Of a stretch of DNA of 25,861 bases, positions 6,474-14,296 are shown piece by piece. A program made the position numbers and the translations under genes. The notes below the pieces were generated by a model, which saw nothing but the letters and a program-made list of their open reading frames with translations, searched no databases and was not told the origin of the DNA. Each line of letters opens with the position of its first letter. Position 1 is the stretch's first letter. The DNA comes from Methanosarcina sp. UBA293 (GTDB lineage Archaea; Halobacteriota; Methanosarcinia; Methanosarcinales; Methanosarcinaceae), in assembly GCA_002499445.1 (NCBI GenBank), contig DALS01000030.1, positions 1-25,861 on the forward strand, written 5' to 3'.

Positions 6474-7760
6474 ATGTCGTATATCGGTCTACAGCAGGAT
6501 TCTGGAGAATATAAAATCCAAAAGATACATGCTCGGGAGATCCTGGATTCAAGGGGAAATCCCACTATTGAAGTTGATGTGTTTACACCAAAGGGATTTG
6601 GCAGAGCCAGTGTTCCTTCAGGGGCTTCCACTGGTACGAATGAAGCCTTGGAATTGCGTGATGCAGACCCTAACAGATATGGAGGAAAAGGAGTTCTCAC
6701 CGCAGTAAAGAATGTAAACACCATAATCCAGAAGGAATTGCTTGGGCTTGATGTACGAAATCAACGGGAAATCGATGAAATTATGATCGAGCTCGATGAG
6801 ACCGAGAACAAATCAAACCTCGGAGCAAATGCTATTCTTGGAGTATCCATGGCTGTTGCAAAAGCAGCTGCAGATTCCCTCAATCTTCCTCTTTATCGCT
6901 ATTTCGGAGGCTCAAATGCCTTTACCCTGCCTGTGCCCACAATGAATGTCCTTAACGGGGGCAAACACGCAGGCAACGAACTTGCAATCCAGGAGTTCAT
7001 GATTCAACCCAAGGGTGCGGAGACTTTTTATGAAGCTCTCCAGATTGGGGCAGATATTTACCACGTTCTTGGAAAGCTACTGGAAAGGAAATACGGAAGG
7101 TCTTCTACTAATGTGGGCTATGAAGGAGGATATGCTCCAAAGATGAGTGAATCAACCGAAGCCCTTGATGCCCTTGTCGAGGCAATTGAGGAAGCAGGTT
7201 ACACAGATTCCGAGGTTACAATTGGGCTTGATGCCGCAGCCTCCGAGTTTTATGAAGAGGGATTCTATACAATCGATGGAAAGAGACTCTCTGCTCCTGA
7301 ACTGATAGACTACTACGTCGAACTTGTGCATTCCTATCCTATCCTTTCTATTGAAGACCCCTTTTATGAGGAAGCCTTTGAAGATTTCGAAGCCCTGACC
7401 AATGAGCTTTGGGATACAATTATTGTTGGGGACGATCTCTTTGTTACAAATATTGAAAGGCTTTCAAAAGGCGTTGATATGGGAGCTGCAAATGCACTCC
7501 TCTTGAAGATCAACCAGATAGGAACACTTTCCGAAGCTTTTGACGCCGCAAGCATGGCTTCCAGAAACGGTTATACCGTAGTAGTAAGCCACCGTTCTGC
7601 CGAAACCGAAGACACCACAATCTCGGATCTCTCAGTTGCTATAGGTGCAGAAATGATCAAGACCGGAGCCCCAGCCCGTGGAGAAAGGACTGCAAAATAC
7701 AATCAGCTCCTCAGAATCGAGGAAGACCTGGGCGAAGTAGCACACTACGTGCAGATTTAA
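6474..7760 (+). CDS. eno: Enolase (phosphopyruvate hydratase)
   Basis: Interconverts 2-phosphoglycerate and phosphoenolpyruvate in glycolysis and gluconeogenesis; cytoplasmic and Mg-dependent. The 428 residues show the whole family: HAREILDSRGNPT at 19-31, SGASTG at 49-54, NVLNGGKHAGN 158-168, Mg ligands D253 (GLDAAAS), E294 (SIEDP) and D320 (VGDDL), catalytic E217 (YEGGY) and K345 (LLKINQIGT), substrate-binding HRS 373-375 (VVSHRSAETED). About 13 residues (MSYIGLQQDSGEY) precede the usual start IQKIHAREIL. They are backed by an excellent RBS, GGGTGA, 4 nt before ATG 6474, so the extension is genuine. It is monocistronic, with a T-rich terminator-like stretch at about 7778-7815. Confidence 0.98.
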   Translation: MSYIGLQQDSGEYKIQKIHAREILDSRGNPTIEVDVFTPKGFGRASVPSGASTGTNEALELRDADPNRYGGKGVLTAVKNVNTIIQKELLGLDVRNQREIDEIMIELDETENKSNLGANAILGVSMAVAKAAADSLNLPLYRYFGGSNAFTLPVPTMNVLNGGKHAGNELAIQEFMIQPKGAETFYEALQIGADIYHVLGKLLERKYGRSSTNVGYEGGYAPKMSESTEALDALVEAIEEAGYTDSEVTIGLDAAASEFYEEGFYTIDGKRLSAPELIDYYVELVHSYPILSIEDPFYEEAFEDFEALTNELWDTIIVGDDLFVTNIERLSKGVDMGAANALLLKINQIGTLSEAFDAASMASRNGYTVVVSHRSAETEDTTISDLSVAIGAEMIKTGAPARGERTAKYNQLLRIEEDLGEVAHYVQI

Positions 7761-8104
7761 CTTCTTTAATCATCTTTTCTCCTTCTTTTACTTTTTCTAT
7801 TTTTCCAAGTTTTTGTGGTTCTATGAACTATCTCAATTGGCGCTTTGGATTTGTTTGCTTAGAGTATCGGTTTGCTTAGAGTATTGGTTTCCTTAGATTA
7901 TTGGAAACTGATTTATAACCAGCTTCATAAGAACAATTATAGAATAATAAAATAATTTTCAGGCATAGAACAATTTTCAGGCCTCTAATAAGTTTGAAAA
8001 GTCTGAAATTAGAGTCTGTTAAATCAAAGACTAGAAGCTATTCTTAGAAGAGTTTATTCAGTTAGGGTATCCAGATAGGATTATCCAGACAGGAGTTTGT
8101 CCAC
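7761..8104 (+). other. Intergenic region: T-rich terminator, then short repeats
   Basis: T-runs at about 7778-7815 fit termination of the enolase message. Further on are the 17-bp tandem repeat (listed separately) and two copies of AATTTTCAGGC 20 bp apart near 7955-7985. No gene is visible. Confidence 0.45.
7854..7904. repeat. 17-bp tandem repeat, three units
   Basis: TTTGCTTAGAGTATCGG (7854-7870), TTTGCTTAGAGTATTGG (7871-7887) and TTTCCTTAGATTATTGG (7888-7904) are head to tail without spacers. The first two differ at one base, the third at two more. Confidence 0.9.
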
Positions 8105-9274
8105 ATGTACGAACTGAAAATCGCCTTCAGGCAGATTTTGTCTAGAAGAAGGCAAACCTCTTTTGCCATTCTGGCAGTTGCCCTTGCTGTAGCTGTTATT
8201 ACGGTAATGATGGCTATGCTTTCGGGTTTTCAGACGGAACTCGTACAGTCAAGCATTGAGAATAATGCACATATTATTATAAATCCTCAAAATCAAGAAG
8301 AGGAATTTATTCATCTTTACAGGTACAATTCAGCCCAAATTGCGGAAATGAAAGGAGTTGTAGCGGTATCTCCCAAATACCTTGGTCAGGCTGCGCTGAA
8401 ATACCGGGATAATGCTGAAGGGATTTCACTTCAGGGAGTTGAACCTGAGGCTGAAGATGCGGTTATGCGAGTAAGCGAGGATGCTATAGAAGGGAGCTTC
8501 CTGTCGCTTGTCCATACAAGACACGGAATTGTACTTGGGGATAAGCTTGCAGAAAAACTTGAGGTCAAACTTGGAGATCGCGTGAATGCCGTATTTCCAG
8601 GCTCACAAACTACTTCTTTTAAGGTTATAGGGCTTATCCATACCGGGACTGAGACAGATGAGGTAACAGCTTATGCAAGGCTTGATTCGGTGCAGCATTT
8701 TTTCAATAAACCAGGGGTTGTAAGCACAATCGGAGTCAGAGTTGCGGACCCTTACCAAGCTGAGATTATCGCAAGTTCAATTGAAAGAGAGTCAGGACTT
8801 GATGCCATCAGCTGGCTTGAAACAAATGCAGAAATCCTGAATCTACTGAATACACAGAAGGTTCTTGTGAATCTCTTTTATTTATTAATCTATGGGATCG
8901 CAGGGTTCGGGATAGCAAATACCCTGATTACCATTGTAGCCCAGAGAACCAGAGAAATCGGTATCCTGAAAGCTATGGGAGCTTCTCAAAAAAGCATAAT
9001 GGCTCTCTTTCTTTTCCAGTCCGTAATCCTTGGAACCGTTGGTCTGATGCTAGGTATTATTCTTGGTTACATTGCAATTATCTTACTTCAGAGCTACACA
9101 ATCGAGGTCCCGCAAGAGATGTATTTCGGGCTTCAGACCCTGCCTCTTGAAGTCGAACCCCTTAATTTTGTATACGCGGCTTTCTTCGCTTTCATAATCA
9201 ATATAATTTCGGGCATCTACCCTGCGCGAAAAGCTGCAAAACTCGACCCTGTAAAGGCTATCGAAAGCGCCTGA
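8105..9274 (+). CDS. ABC transporter permease, FtsX/LolC/MacB family
   Basis: Membrane subunit of 389 residues. One transmembrane helix at about 19-41 (QTSFAILAVALAVAVITVMM) is followed by a large extracytoplasmic domain (about 42-265, MacB periplasmic-core-like) and three C-terminal helices near 262-288, 304-330 and 352-375. The FtsX domain is marked by REIGILKAMGAS between helices 2 and 3, the coupling segment that contacts the ATPase, and the typical ending ARKAAKLDPVKAIES. AGGAG at 8091-8095 precedes ATG 8105 by 9 nt. No ATPase gene adjoins it; the lone LolD/MacB-type ATPase at 4091-4774 is the natural partner, with enolase and the regulator between them. Substrate unknown. Confidence 0.93.
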   Translation: MYELKIAFRQILSRRRQTSFAILAVALAVAVITVMMAMLSGFQTELVQSSIENNAHIIINPQNQEEEFIHLYRYNSAQIAEMKGVVAVSPKYLGQAALKYRDNAEGISLQGVEPEAEDAVMRVSEDAIEGSFLSLVHTRHGIVLGDKLAEKLEVKLGDRVNAVFPGSQTTSFKVIGLIHTGTETDEVTAYARLDSVQHFFNKPGVVSTIGVRVADPYQAEIIASSIERESGLDAISWLETNAEILNLLNTQKVLVNLFYLLIYGIAGFGIANTLITIVAQRTREIGILKAMGASQKSIMALFLFQSVILGTVGLMLGIILGYIAIILLQSYTIEVPQEMYFGLQTLPLEVEPLNFVYAAFFAFIINIISGIYPARKAAKLDPVKAIESA

Positions 9275-9329
9275 GTGAAATTTTTATCTCAAACTTTTAT
9301 TCCTAAGCTTCCTTTCAGAAGTTCAGTTT

Positions 9330-10139
9330 TCAAAAAAATCCTATCATTTTTAGCCCTACGTAGATCATGAGAAGCACAAAGAGGTGTTTCAGGTGTTCCG
9401 GGTTTATCAGGTGGGCAACCTCCGCCCCTCTTCTTGCTGCAAGAAATCCTGGGACTGCAAGCAAAACCCAGTCAATGAGATTGATATACCCTAGAGAATA
9501 AGGAGGAAGCCCAGGCTGATCCATACCATTGACTATATACCCTATTGATCCTCCAAAAGAGGTAAACATTATTACTGCAGATGAGGTTCCAACGGCATTT
9601 CGCATTCCAAAATGCAGAAAAATAAGCATAATCGGAAGTGCAATTACTCCTCCACCAATTCCAAGAAGCCCTGAGAAAAAACCTATAAAAATGCCGGCAA
9701 GAATATAAAGAGCCGGATTTGTGCTTATTTCACTTTCTCGAACCGCAGGTGCTAGATAGGTCCTGAGCGCTCCTATTATGACCACAATTCCGAAAATTGT
9801 GCTCAGGGTCGAAGCAGATAGCTGGGAAGCTACAGCAGCTCCTCCAAAACTGAAAATCGAGCCTGTAATCCCCATAATCGTTGCCTGTTTCCACTGGACT
9901 GCGTGCTTTTGATGATATTTTAAAGCAACACTTATGGAGTTTAGCAGGATTACGAAAAGGCTTGTACCGAGAGCTACCCGTATAGCTAGGTCAGGTTGCA
10001 ACCCGGTTTCCTGCAAAAGCCAGTACTGGATAGGAGTCATAACAAAGCCTCCTCCCACGCCCAGCAGGCCCGAGATAATGCCTGTAAATGCGCCTGTGAG
10101 AATCATAATTACAAGGTAAAGGGGTTCTGCAGGAGTCAT
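9330..10139 (-). CDS. TauE/SafE-family membrane exporter
   Basis: Polytopic membrane protein of 269 residues with two homologous halves of the TauE/SafE (DUF81) family. Each half opens with the family signature: GIISGLLGVGGGFVMTP at about 20-36 and GFFSGLLGIGGGVIALP at about 153-169. About eight hydrophobic helices can be counted. Family members move sulfite, sulfoacetate or related organosulfur anions, but most are uncharacterised, so the substrate is open. There is no clear RBS before ATG 10139. It is divergent from the ThyX-like gene across 480 bp that carries a repeat array. Convergent with the ABC permease, whose stop is about 55 bp away. Confidence 0.93.
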   Translation of the reverse strand: MTPAEPLYLVIMILTGAFTGIISGLLGVGGGFVMTPIQYWLLQETGLQPDLAIRVALGTSLFVILLNSISVALKYHQKHAVQWKQATIMGITGSIFSFGGAAVASQLSASTLSTIFGIVVIIGALRTYLAPAVRESEISTNPALYILAGIFIGFFSGLLGIGGGVIALPIMLIFLHFGMRNAVGTSSAVIMFTSFGGSIGYIVNGMDQPGLPPYSLGYINLIDWVLLAVPGFLAARRGAEVAHLINPEHLKHLFVLLMIYVGLKMIGFF

Positions 10140-10231
10140 CTTAGTTTAGTGTTTTTTCATTTTGGTTTTTAGTTTAAGAATAGTCTGGGTTCAAGAAGAG
10201 GTTTTTGGCTATCTTCTAAATAGGTTATGAG

Positions 10232-10280
10232 TTTACTTAAGTTAGCAGCCTCTACTTAAGTCAGCAGACTCATACTTAAC
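10232..10280. repeat. TACTTAAG-centred repeat, three copies
   Basis: TACTTAAGTTAGCAG (10234), TACTTAAGTCAGCAG (10253) and TACTTAACAG (10273) are spaced 19 and 20 bp apart, close to two helical turns. TTTACTTAAGTTA (10232-10244) is identical to the word found twice in the array ahead of enolase. It sits about 95 bp upstream of the exporter start. Confidence 0.75.
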
Positions 10281-10391
10281 AGGCTCAAACTGATAATGAG
10301 CAAGGTTTGCCGCTTATTGTCAAGTAGAAGTAACCGAAAGGTGCAGAAAGGTTATACCTGATAGGATAAAGCATGGGTTAAAAGGGCAATG

Positions 10392-10421
10392 ATTCTCTTA
10401 AATAATTTCCCCTAAGAGAAT
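10392..10421. repeat. Perfect 9-bp inverted repeat in a divergent promoter region
   Basis: ATTCTCTTA (10392-10400) and TAAGAGAAT (10413-10421) are separated by 12 bp. Nearby, ATATCAGTT occurs twice at about 10468-10497. No gene is seen in 10140-10619. Two possible TATA boxes for the ThyX-like gene are CTATAAAT near 10530 and TTATAAAT near 10580. Confidence 0.5.
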
Positions 10422-10619
10422 GAATGGTCTCTTCCTTAGTCTTCATACTCAGTTTCCGATTGTTTAATATCAGTTGGCTTATATGAATATCAGTTAGTTT
10501 ACGTTAGTTAGTTATTACCATAGACAGAACTATAAATGGTTTTACATGTCGATTTATGAGTTATTTACAACAAATAAGTTTATAAATTGTTTATAGTAAT
10601 GGGTTTAAGAGGCGCTTTT

Positions 10620-11267
10620 ATGATAAAAATGAAGTTACACGGCACATACAACCTTTATTATTCGATTCTTGGTATGCGGAATCCCATGAACTCCTGGCAC
10701 CTTATGGACAGCAGCGAGCCTGATGAGGCAGGGAACTGCAAGTTAGGAGAAAATGACCTGAACCTGGCCCAGCGCCTGACCCTTGCAGGAACCGAGCACG
10801 GCAAGTTTATGAGGTTCATAACAGTCTGTTTTGACCTCACAGCTCCCCTTTACTGGTGGAAGGAGTTTGACACCTACAAATTCGCAGAAAAGAATTCTAC
10901 CTCTACAATGCACAAGCTGACAAGCAGGGAGCTTGCTCCTCATGATTTTTCTTTTGATATGCTGACAAACTACAGGAATGACCAGATCAGGCACCTGAAC
11001 AATCTTATCAAGGCTTACAAATCCCGCGAAGGAGACAGTGAAGAAGACAATGCGTATCGGAAAGCCGTATTCAGGGAACTTGTCCAGGACCTACCAAGCG
11101 CGTATATGCAAAAGAGGACGGTCATAACCAATTATGCTGAGCTCCGTAATGTTTACTTTCAGCGCCGCTACCACAAACTTGATGAGTGGAGGGATTTCTG
11201 CACCTGGATAAAAGAGACACTGCCGTATGCAGAAGAGCTCATCTGCCTTGAGAAGAAGGAGGAGTAA
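10620..11267 (+). CDS. ThyX-like protein lacking the canonical ThyX motif
   Basis: A 215-residue soluble protein that I read as a distant member of the flavin-dependent thymidylate synthase (ThyX) fold. Points of likeness are a histidine before the core strand (GTEH, H60), the strand FITVCFDLTAPLYWWKEFDTYK at 66-87 where ThyX carries its R-H-R signature, an S/T-rich STSTMHKL after it, and the C-terminal helices NYAELRNVYFQRRYHKLDEW, which parallel the ThyX segment N-x-x-x-L-R-H-F-x-x-L-R. The RHR-x7-S motif itself is absent, so thymidylate synthesis is doubtful. Similar unannotated proteins with APLYWWKEFDTYK occur in many anaerobes, as I recall. ATG 10620 is chosen for AAGAGG at 10607-10612; TTG 10587 and ATG 10599 are upstream alternatives. 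A strong terminator follows. Confidence 0.7.
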   Translation: MIKMKLHGTYNLYYSILGMRNPMNSWHLMDSSEPDEAGNCKLGENDLNLAQRLTLAGTEHGKFMRFITVCFDLTAPLYWWKEFDTYKFAEKNSTSTMHKLTSRELAPHDFSFDMLTNYRNDQIRHLNNLIKAYKSREGDSEEDNAYRKAVFRELVQDLPSAYMQKRTVITNYAELRNVYFQRRYHKLDEWRDFCTWIKETLPYAEELICLEKKEE

Positions 11268-11332
11268 ACACCAGAATTGCGTTTTCGGTACTTACTGCTA
11301 GAAATAAGTTGATCTCTGAATCCAGACACTCG

Positions 11333-11358
11333 CCGGTCGTCTGAGACGACCGGTTTTT
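11333..11358 (+). terminator. Intrinsic terminator after the ThyX-like gene
   Basis: CCGGTCGTC (11333-11341) and GACGACCGG (11345-11353) make a perfect 9-bp GC-rich stem with a TGA loop, followed by TTTTT. It lies 66 bp after the stop codon. Confidence 0.8.
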
Positions 11359-11405
11359 CAGTAAAGTCTAAGAGAAAAGGTGAGAGAGATCTCTTCTATC
11401 TCTAT

Positions 11406-11520
11406 ATTCTTCTAGCTCTATATGTTAGAGTCCGTTCCTTTTAGCTCTACATATTGGGAAACTATTCCTTTCAGGATATTATACATGGGAAAACATCCTT
11501 TCAACTCTATATATCTGGGC
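11406..11520. repeat. Degenerate 30-bp tandem repeat
   Basis: TCCTTT starts recur at 11436, 11466 and 11496, 30 bp apart, with a weaker copy from about 11407. Units share TTCCTTTYA, then CTCTAYATAT and TGGG. The rest of 11268-11853 is AT-rich without a gene; possible TATA elements (ATTATATAC near 11738, AATATATAG near 11720) may serve the next gene. Confidence 0.65.
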
Positions 11521-11853
11521 TCTAAAGAAGTTTAACCAAACAAAGAGCTCAACCCTTTGATTTTTAAATACTATTTTTTCAATTTAACCATGTAAGGCCT
11601 ATTTTATCTATAATGGGCTTGATAAATTCCCCAACAAAACTTTAGGCTTTAAAAAGGTCTATCTCACTCCTTTTATGACTTATTGTTGGTTTGTTGTAGA
11701 TGCAGTTGTAAGTTGTAAAAATATATAGAATGAAAATTATTATATACTTAAAATATAAATGCATCAAAAGCTAAACCCTATGGCAATAACCCTATGCATA
11801 AAATTGAAAAACGAAATTTTTAAGCTTTAATTTATCAAAACAATGTGATCCCT

Positions 11854-12150
11854 ATGCCCAGAAAATACACCAACAAAACAACCCACTTTGTCCTCCACGA
11901 TAATGGTACATTCGATGTTTATATAAACAAAAAATTCAAAGAATGTGGACTTTATGAGGAAACCCTGGATACTGTGAAACTAAACTACTTTAAACATTCC
12001 TCAATCTTCCAAAAAGAGGAAGGTTGCTTAATTTCTGAAAATTTCAGAGTTTGGATAGAGGACGGAATAATGAATGTTCCAGGTGGTATCCTGAACAACG
12101 GAGTGTTCATAGCTAACTGCGATGAACAGAGTACAGTCCTGAATGATTAA
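11854..12150 (+). CDS. Hypothetical small protein
   Basis: Predicted soluble protein of 98 residues (101 if GTG 11845 is used) that I do not recognise. It begins MPRKYTNKTTHFVLHDNG and shows an alternating pattern of short beta-like segments: THFVLH, FDVYIN, VKLNYF, FRVWIED, NGVFIANC. Two or three cysteines are present, with no CxxC pair and no membrane segment. Codon use looks like the neighbours and the frame is followed by a hairpin terminator, so I take it as a real gene. It stands alone, with about 590 bp of non-coding sequence upstream and 311 bp downstream. No function is proposed. Confidence 0.6.
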   Translation: MPRKYTNKTTHFVLHDNGTFDVYINKKFKECGLYEETLDTVKLNYFKHSSIFQKEEGCLISENFRVWIEDGIMNVPGGILNNGVFIANCDEQSTVLND

Positions 12151-12195
12151 AGTTTATACCGATATGTCAGGATAAAGAAATCTGAAGATGTTAAC

Positions 12196-12217
12196 TGGAT
12201 TCGAAGGAATCCACTTT
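12196..12217 (+). terminator. Hairpin terminator after the small hypothetical gene
   Basis: TGGATTC (12196-12202) and GAATCCA (12207-12213) form a 7-bp stem with a GAAG loop, followed by CTTTTC. More T-runs follow at about 12225-12237. The remainder of 12151-12461 shows no gene. Confidence 0.55.
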
Positions 12218-12399
12218 TCAGAATTTTTGGCTTTTTTGAAAAATACAACTCCTACCTTGTATAATATGCTGATTCGAAAGCTAGGTTCTCTATAACAGGA
12301 ATTGGCACAAATAGAAAGACTTATTTTTATCTGCAGCTATCGTTATTCGCGAGCAAGATCTATTAAAAAAATAAGACAAGAATAAGACTCCATGTCTTG

Positions 12400-12418
12400 T
12401 ATACGGTACCGTATATAA
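12400..12418 (+). promoter_or_regulatory. 16-bp palindrome joined to a TATA box
   Basis: TATACGGTACCGTATA (12400-12415) is a perfect palindrome whose right edge overlaps TATATAA (12412-12418), the likely TATA box of the acyltransferase gene (ATG 12462). A protein bound here would cover the TFB/TBP site, so a repressor operator is a reasonable inference. Confidence 0.5.
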
Positions 12419-12461
12419 TTTAGGGAGACCGTTTTAATAAAAATCTCTTTGAGCGGTAAAT

Positions 12462-13691
12462 ATGACCGAGAAAATCACCTATCTTGATGGGTTGCGCGGT
12501 ATAGCTGCGGTAAATGTTATGATAATGCACTTCTTCATAGTGTTTCTCCCGGCTATGATCTACAGTGATCGCATGCCATCACATCTCGGGAATTTCGAGC
12601 AGGTTTTCTCGAATACACCACTTGGATTAATTGGTGCTGGGAATTTTTCGGTCTGTATTTTCTTTATTCTTAGTGGCTATGTATTAACCCAGAAATATTT
12701 TAAAACGAAGGATAAGAACATAATTATAAGCAGCGCAGTACGTCGATATATAAGACTGTTTATTCCGGTACTGGCAGCAATATTACTTTCGTACTTAATG
12801 GCATCAGCTGGAGTATTCCATTATTATATTGAAACTGTAACAATTTCAGGAAATAATAACTACGCCGGCTACTGGATCTTTACGCCAAATATCGCCGATG
12901 CGATTAAGCAGGCTTTATGGGGAACTTTTTTTGCAGGCGAAGATACCTATAACCCGGTTTTGTGGACGATGACAATAGAATTTTATGGGTCTATGCTTGT
13001 TTTTGCAATGGCATTCCTGTTCGGACAGCAACGTGCTCGCTGGACATTCTACCTTGCCGCAGCCGTATTTTTCTTCAACTCCTATTATCTGGCCTTTATA
13101 ATAGGGATGGGGCTTGCCGATACACTCAATAGTAAGATATCGATATTTAAGACCGGTAATAAAATAGTACTGGGAATTATACTAATTTCGGGGCTGTTTA
13201 TCGGATCCTACCCTGTAGGCACTGTAACAAACGATTCATTATACAGTTTTCTCAATAACGGCATTTTCCAAACGCCAAAGTTAACTTATCACATTCTGGG
13301 CGCTGGTATGATATTGTACGTCTTATTGAACAGTCAATGGCTGCAAAACATATTCTCTTCCCAGTTGCTGATTTTTCTCGGGAAAATATCCTACTCTCTC
13401 TACCTAATACATTTCCTGGTGATAAGCAGCTTCACCTGTGCTTTATTCCTCTTCCTGTACCAAGTATTTCCATATGTCGTAGCCATTTTAATTTCATGCA
13501 TCGTATCTGTATTACTACTAATACCATTGAGCTATCTTTTTTACAGATATATCGACATAGCAGGCGTACAATTATCAAAGATATTTTATAACCAGTTGGT
13601 CAACCTTGCTAGACCCGCAGGTGATAGACATATAAAGCAAAAATACTTATCAAGCGCAATCCTTACTATATACAATAAATTTTTTAAATAA
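12462..13691 (+). CDS. Membrane acyltransferase, acyltransferase-3 (OafA-like) family
   Basis: Integral membrane protein of 409 residues with about ten hydrophobic helices. It opens with the family signature YLDGLRGIAAVNVMIMHFF: the R-G motif and H23, a conserved catalytic-type histidine of acyltransferase-3 proteins. Other marks are FFILSGYVLTQKYF near 67-80, RRYIRLFIPV near 90-99, PVLWTMTIEFYGSM near 165-178 and SYSLYLIHFLVI near 311-322. Relatives O-acetylate surface polysaccharides or modify lipids and exported compounds using cytoplasmic acyl-CoA. The last codons (YNKFFK-stop) fall inside a perfect 25-bp duplication. A palindrome overlaps its promoter, suggesting individual regulation. 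Substrate unknown; family secure. Confidence 0.92.
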   Translation: MTEKITYLDGLRGIAAVNVMIMHFFIVFLPAMIYSDRMPSHLGNFEQVFSNTPLGLIGAGNFSVCIFFILSGYVLTQKYFKTKDKNIIISSAVRRYIRLFIPVLAAILLSYLMASAGVFHYYIETVTISGNNNYAGYWIFTPNIADAIKQALWGTFFAGEDTYNPVLWTMTIEFYGSMLVFAMAFLFGQQRARWTFYLAAAVFFFNSYYLAFIIGMGLADTLNSKISIFKTGNKIVLGIILISGLFIGSYPVGTVTNDSLYSFLNNGIFQTPKLTYHILGAGMILYVLLNSQWLQNIFSSQLLIFLGKISYSLYLIHFLVISSFTCALFLFLYQVFPYVVAILISCIVSVLLLIPLSYLFYRYIDIAGVQLSKIFYNQLVNLARPAGDRHIKQKYLSSAILTIYNKFFK

Positions 13692-13720
13692 TTCTTATAT
13701 ACAATAAATTTTTTAAATAA
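13667..13720. repeat. Perfect 25-bp direct repeat over the acyltransferase stop
   Basis: The same 25 bases, beginning TATATACAATAAAT and ending TTTAAATAA, occur at 13667-13691 and 13696-13720 with TTCT between. The first copy encodes the last residues and TAA stop of the acyltransferase; the second is non-coding. Confidence 0.9.
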
Positions 13721-13786
13721 GAATGAGTCAAATGACTAAGTCAAATTTTATCGAATTCTTTCTTTATAGTTGAGAAGAGTGCAGCA

Positions 13787-14296
13787 ATGAATATAACACT
13801 AATTGGGATGGCAGGAGCAGGAAAGAGTACTATTGGGAGAGTGCTTGCAAAGCAACTTGGCTATACTTTTATTGATGTGGATCTCCTAATCAAGGAAAAT
13901 ACCGGAATGCCTCTTCAAGCATTGATTGATAAGCAGGGAGATTTGGCTCTTATCAAGTTTGAAGAAGAAGCTATTCTCAGGCTCAATCAGGTGGATAGTT
14001 GCGTTATTTCCCCTGGTGGGAGTGTAGTTTATTCCGAAAAAGCCATGCAGCACTTAAAAGAGATATCAAAGATCATCTTTCTGAATGCCCCCTTTAGAAT
14101 CATTATTAGAAGGCTTCCCAATGTAAGAAAAAGAGGCATAGTAGGACTCAGGGATAGAAGCCTGAAAGAACTTTTTGAAGAAAGGATGATTTTATACCAG
14201 AAATATGCCGATTATTCAATAAAACTTAAAGGAAAAGAGAGCATTCAAGAAACTGTTAGGAAAATTATTGAATTTTGTTTTGAAGACAATATTTGA
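13787..14296 (+). CDS. AroK-fold (shikimate-kinase-like) P-loop kinase, substrate uncertain
   Basis: A 169-residue P-loop kinase of the shikimate kinase fold: Walker A GMAGAGKST 7-15, D30-x-D32 (FIDVDLLI), the SPGGS loop 75-79, a basic lid around RLPNVRKRG 109-117, and R133 in EERMILYQKYAD, like the family's R-x-P-L-Y-x-x-x-A-D. Two features depart from true shikimate kinase: the shikimate-binding arginine of the G-E-x-x-F-R-x-x-E motif is missing (GDLALIKFEEE, I56 in that place), and the GGG loop reads PGG. Archaea usually make shikimate 3-phosphate with an unrelated GHMP kinase, so this protein probably phosphorylates something else. The start has no strong RBS. The gene follows the acyltransferase by 95 bp. 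Confidence 0.82.
   Translation: MNITLIGMAGAGKSTIGRVLAKQLGYTFIDVDLLIKENTGMPLQALIDKQGDLALIKFEEEAILRLNQVDSCVISPGGSVVYSEKAMQHLKEISKIIFLNAPFRIIIRRLPNVRKRGIVGLRDRSLKELFEERMILYQKYADYSIKLKGKESIQETVRKIIEFCFEDNI

Noticed and set aside
10587..10619. Upstream TTG/ATG start of the ThyX-like gene
   Set aside because: Would overlap a probable TATA element, and the RBS AAGAGG fits ATG 10620.
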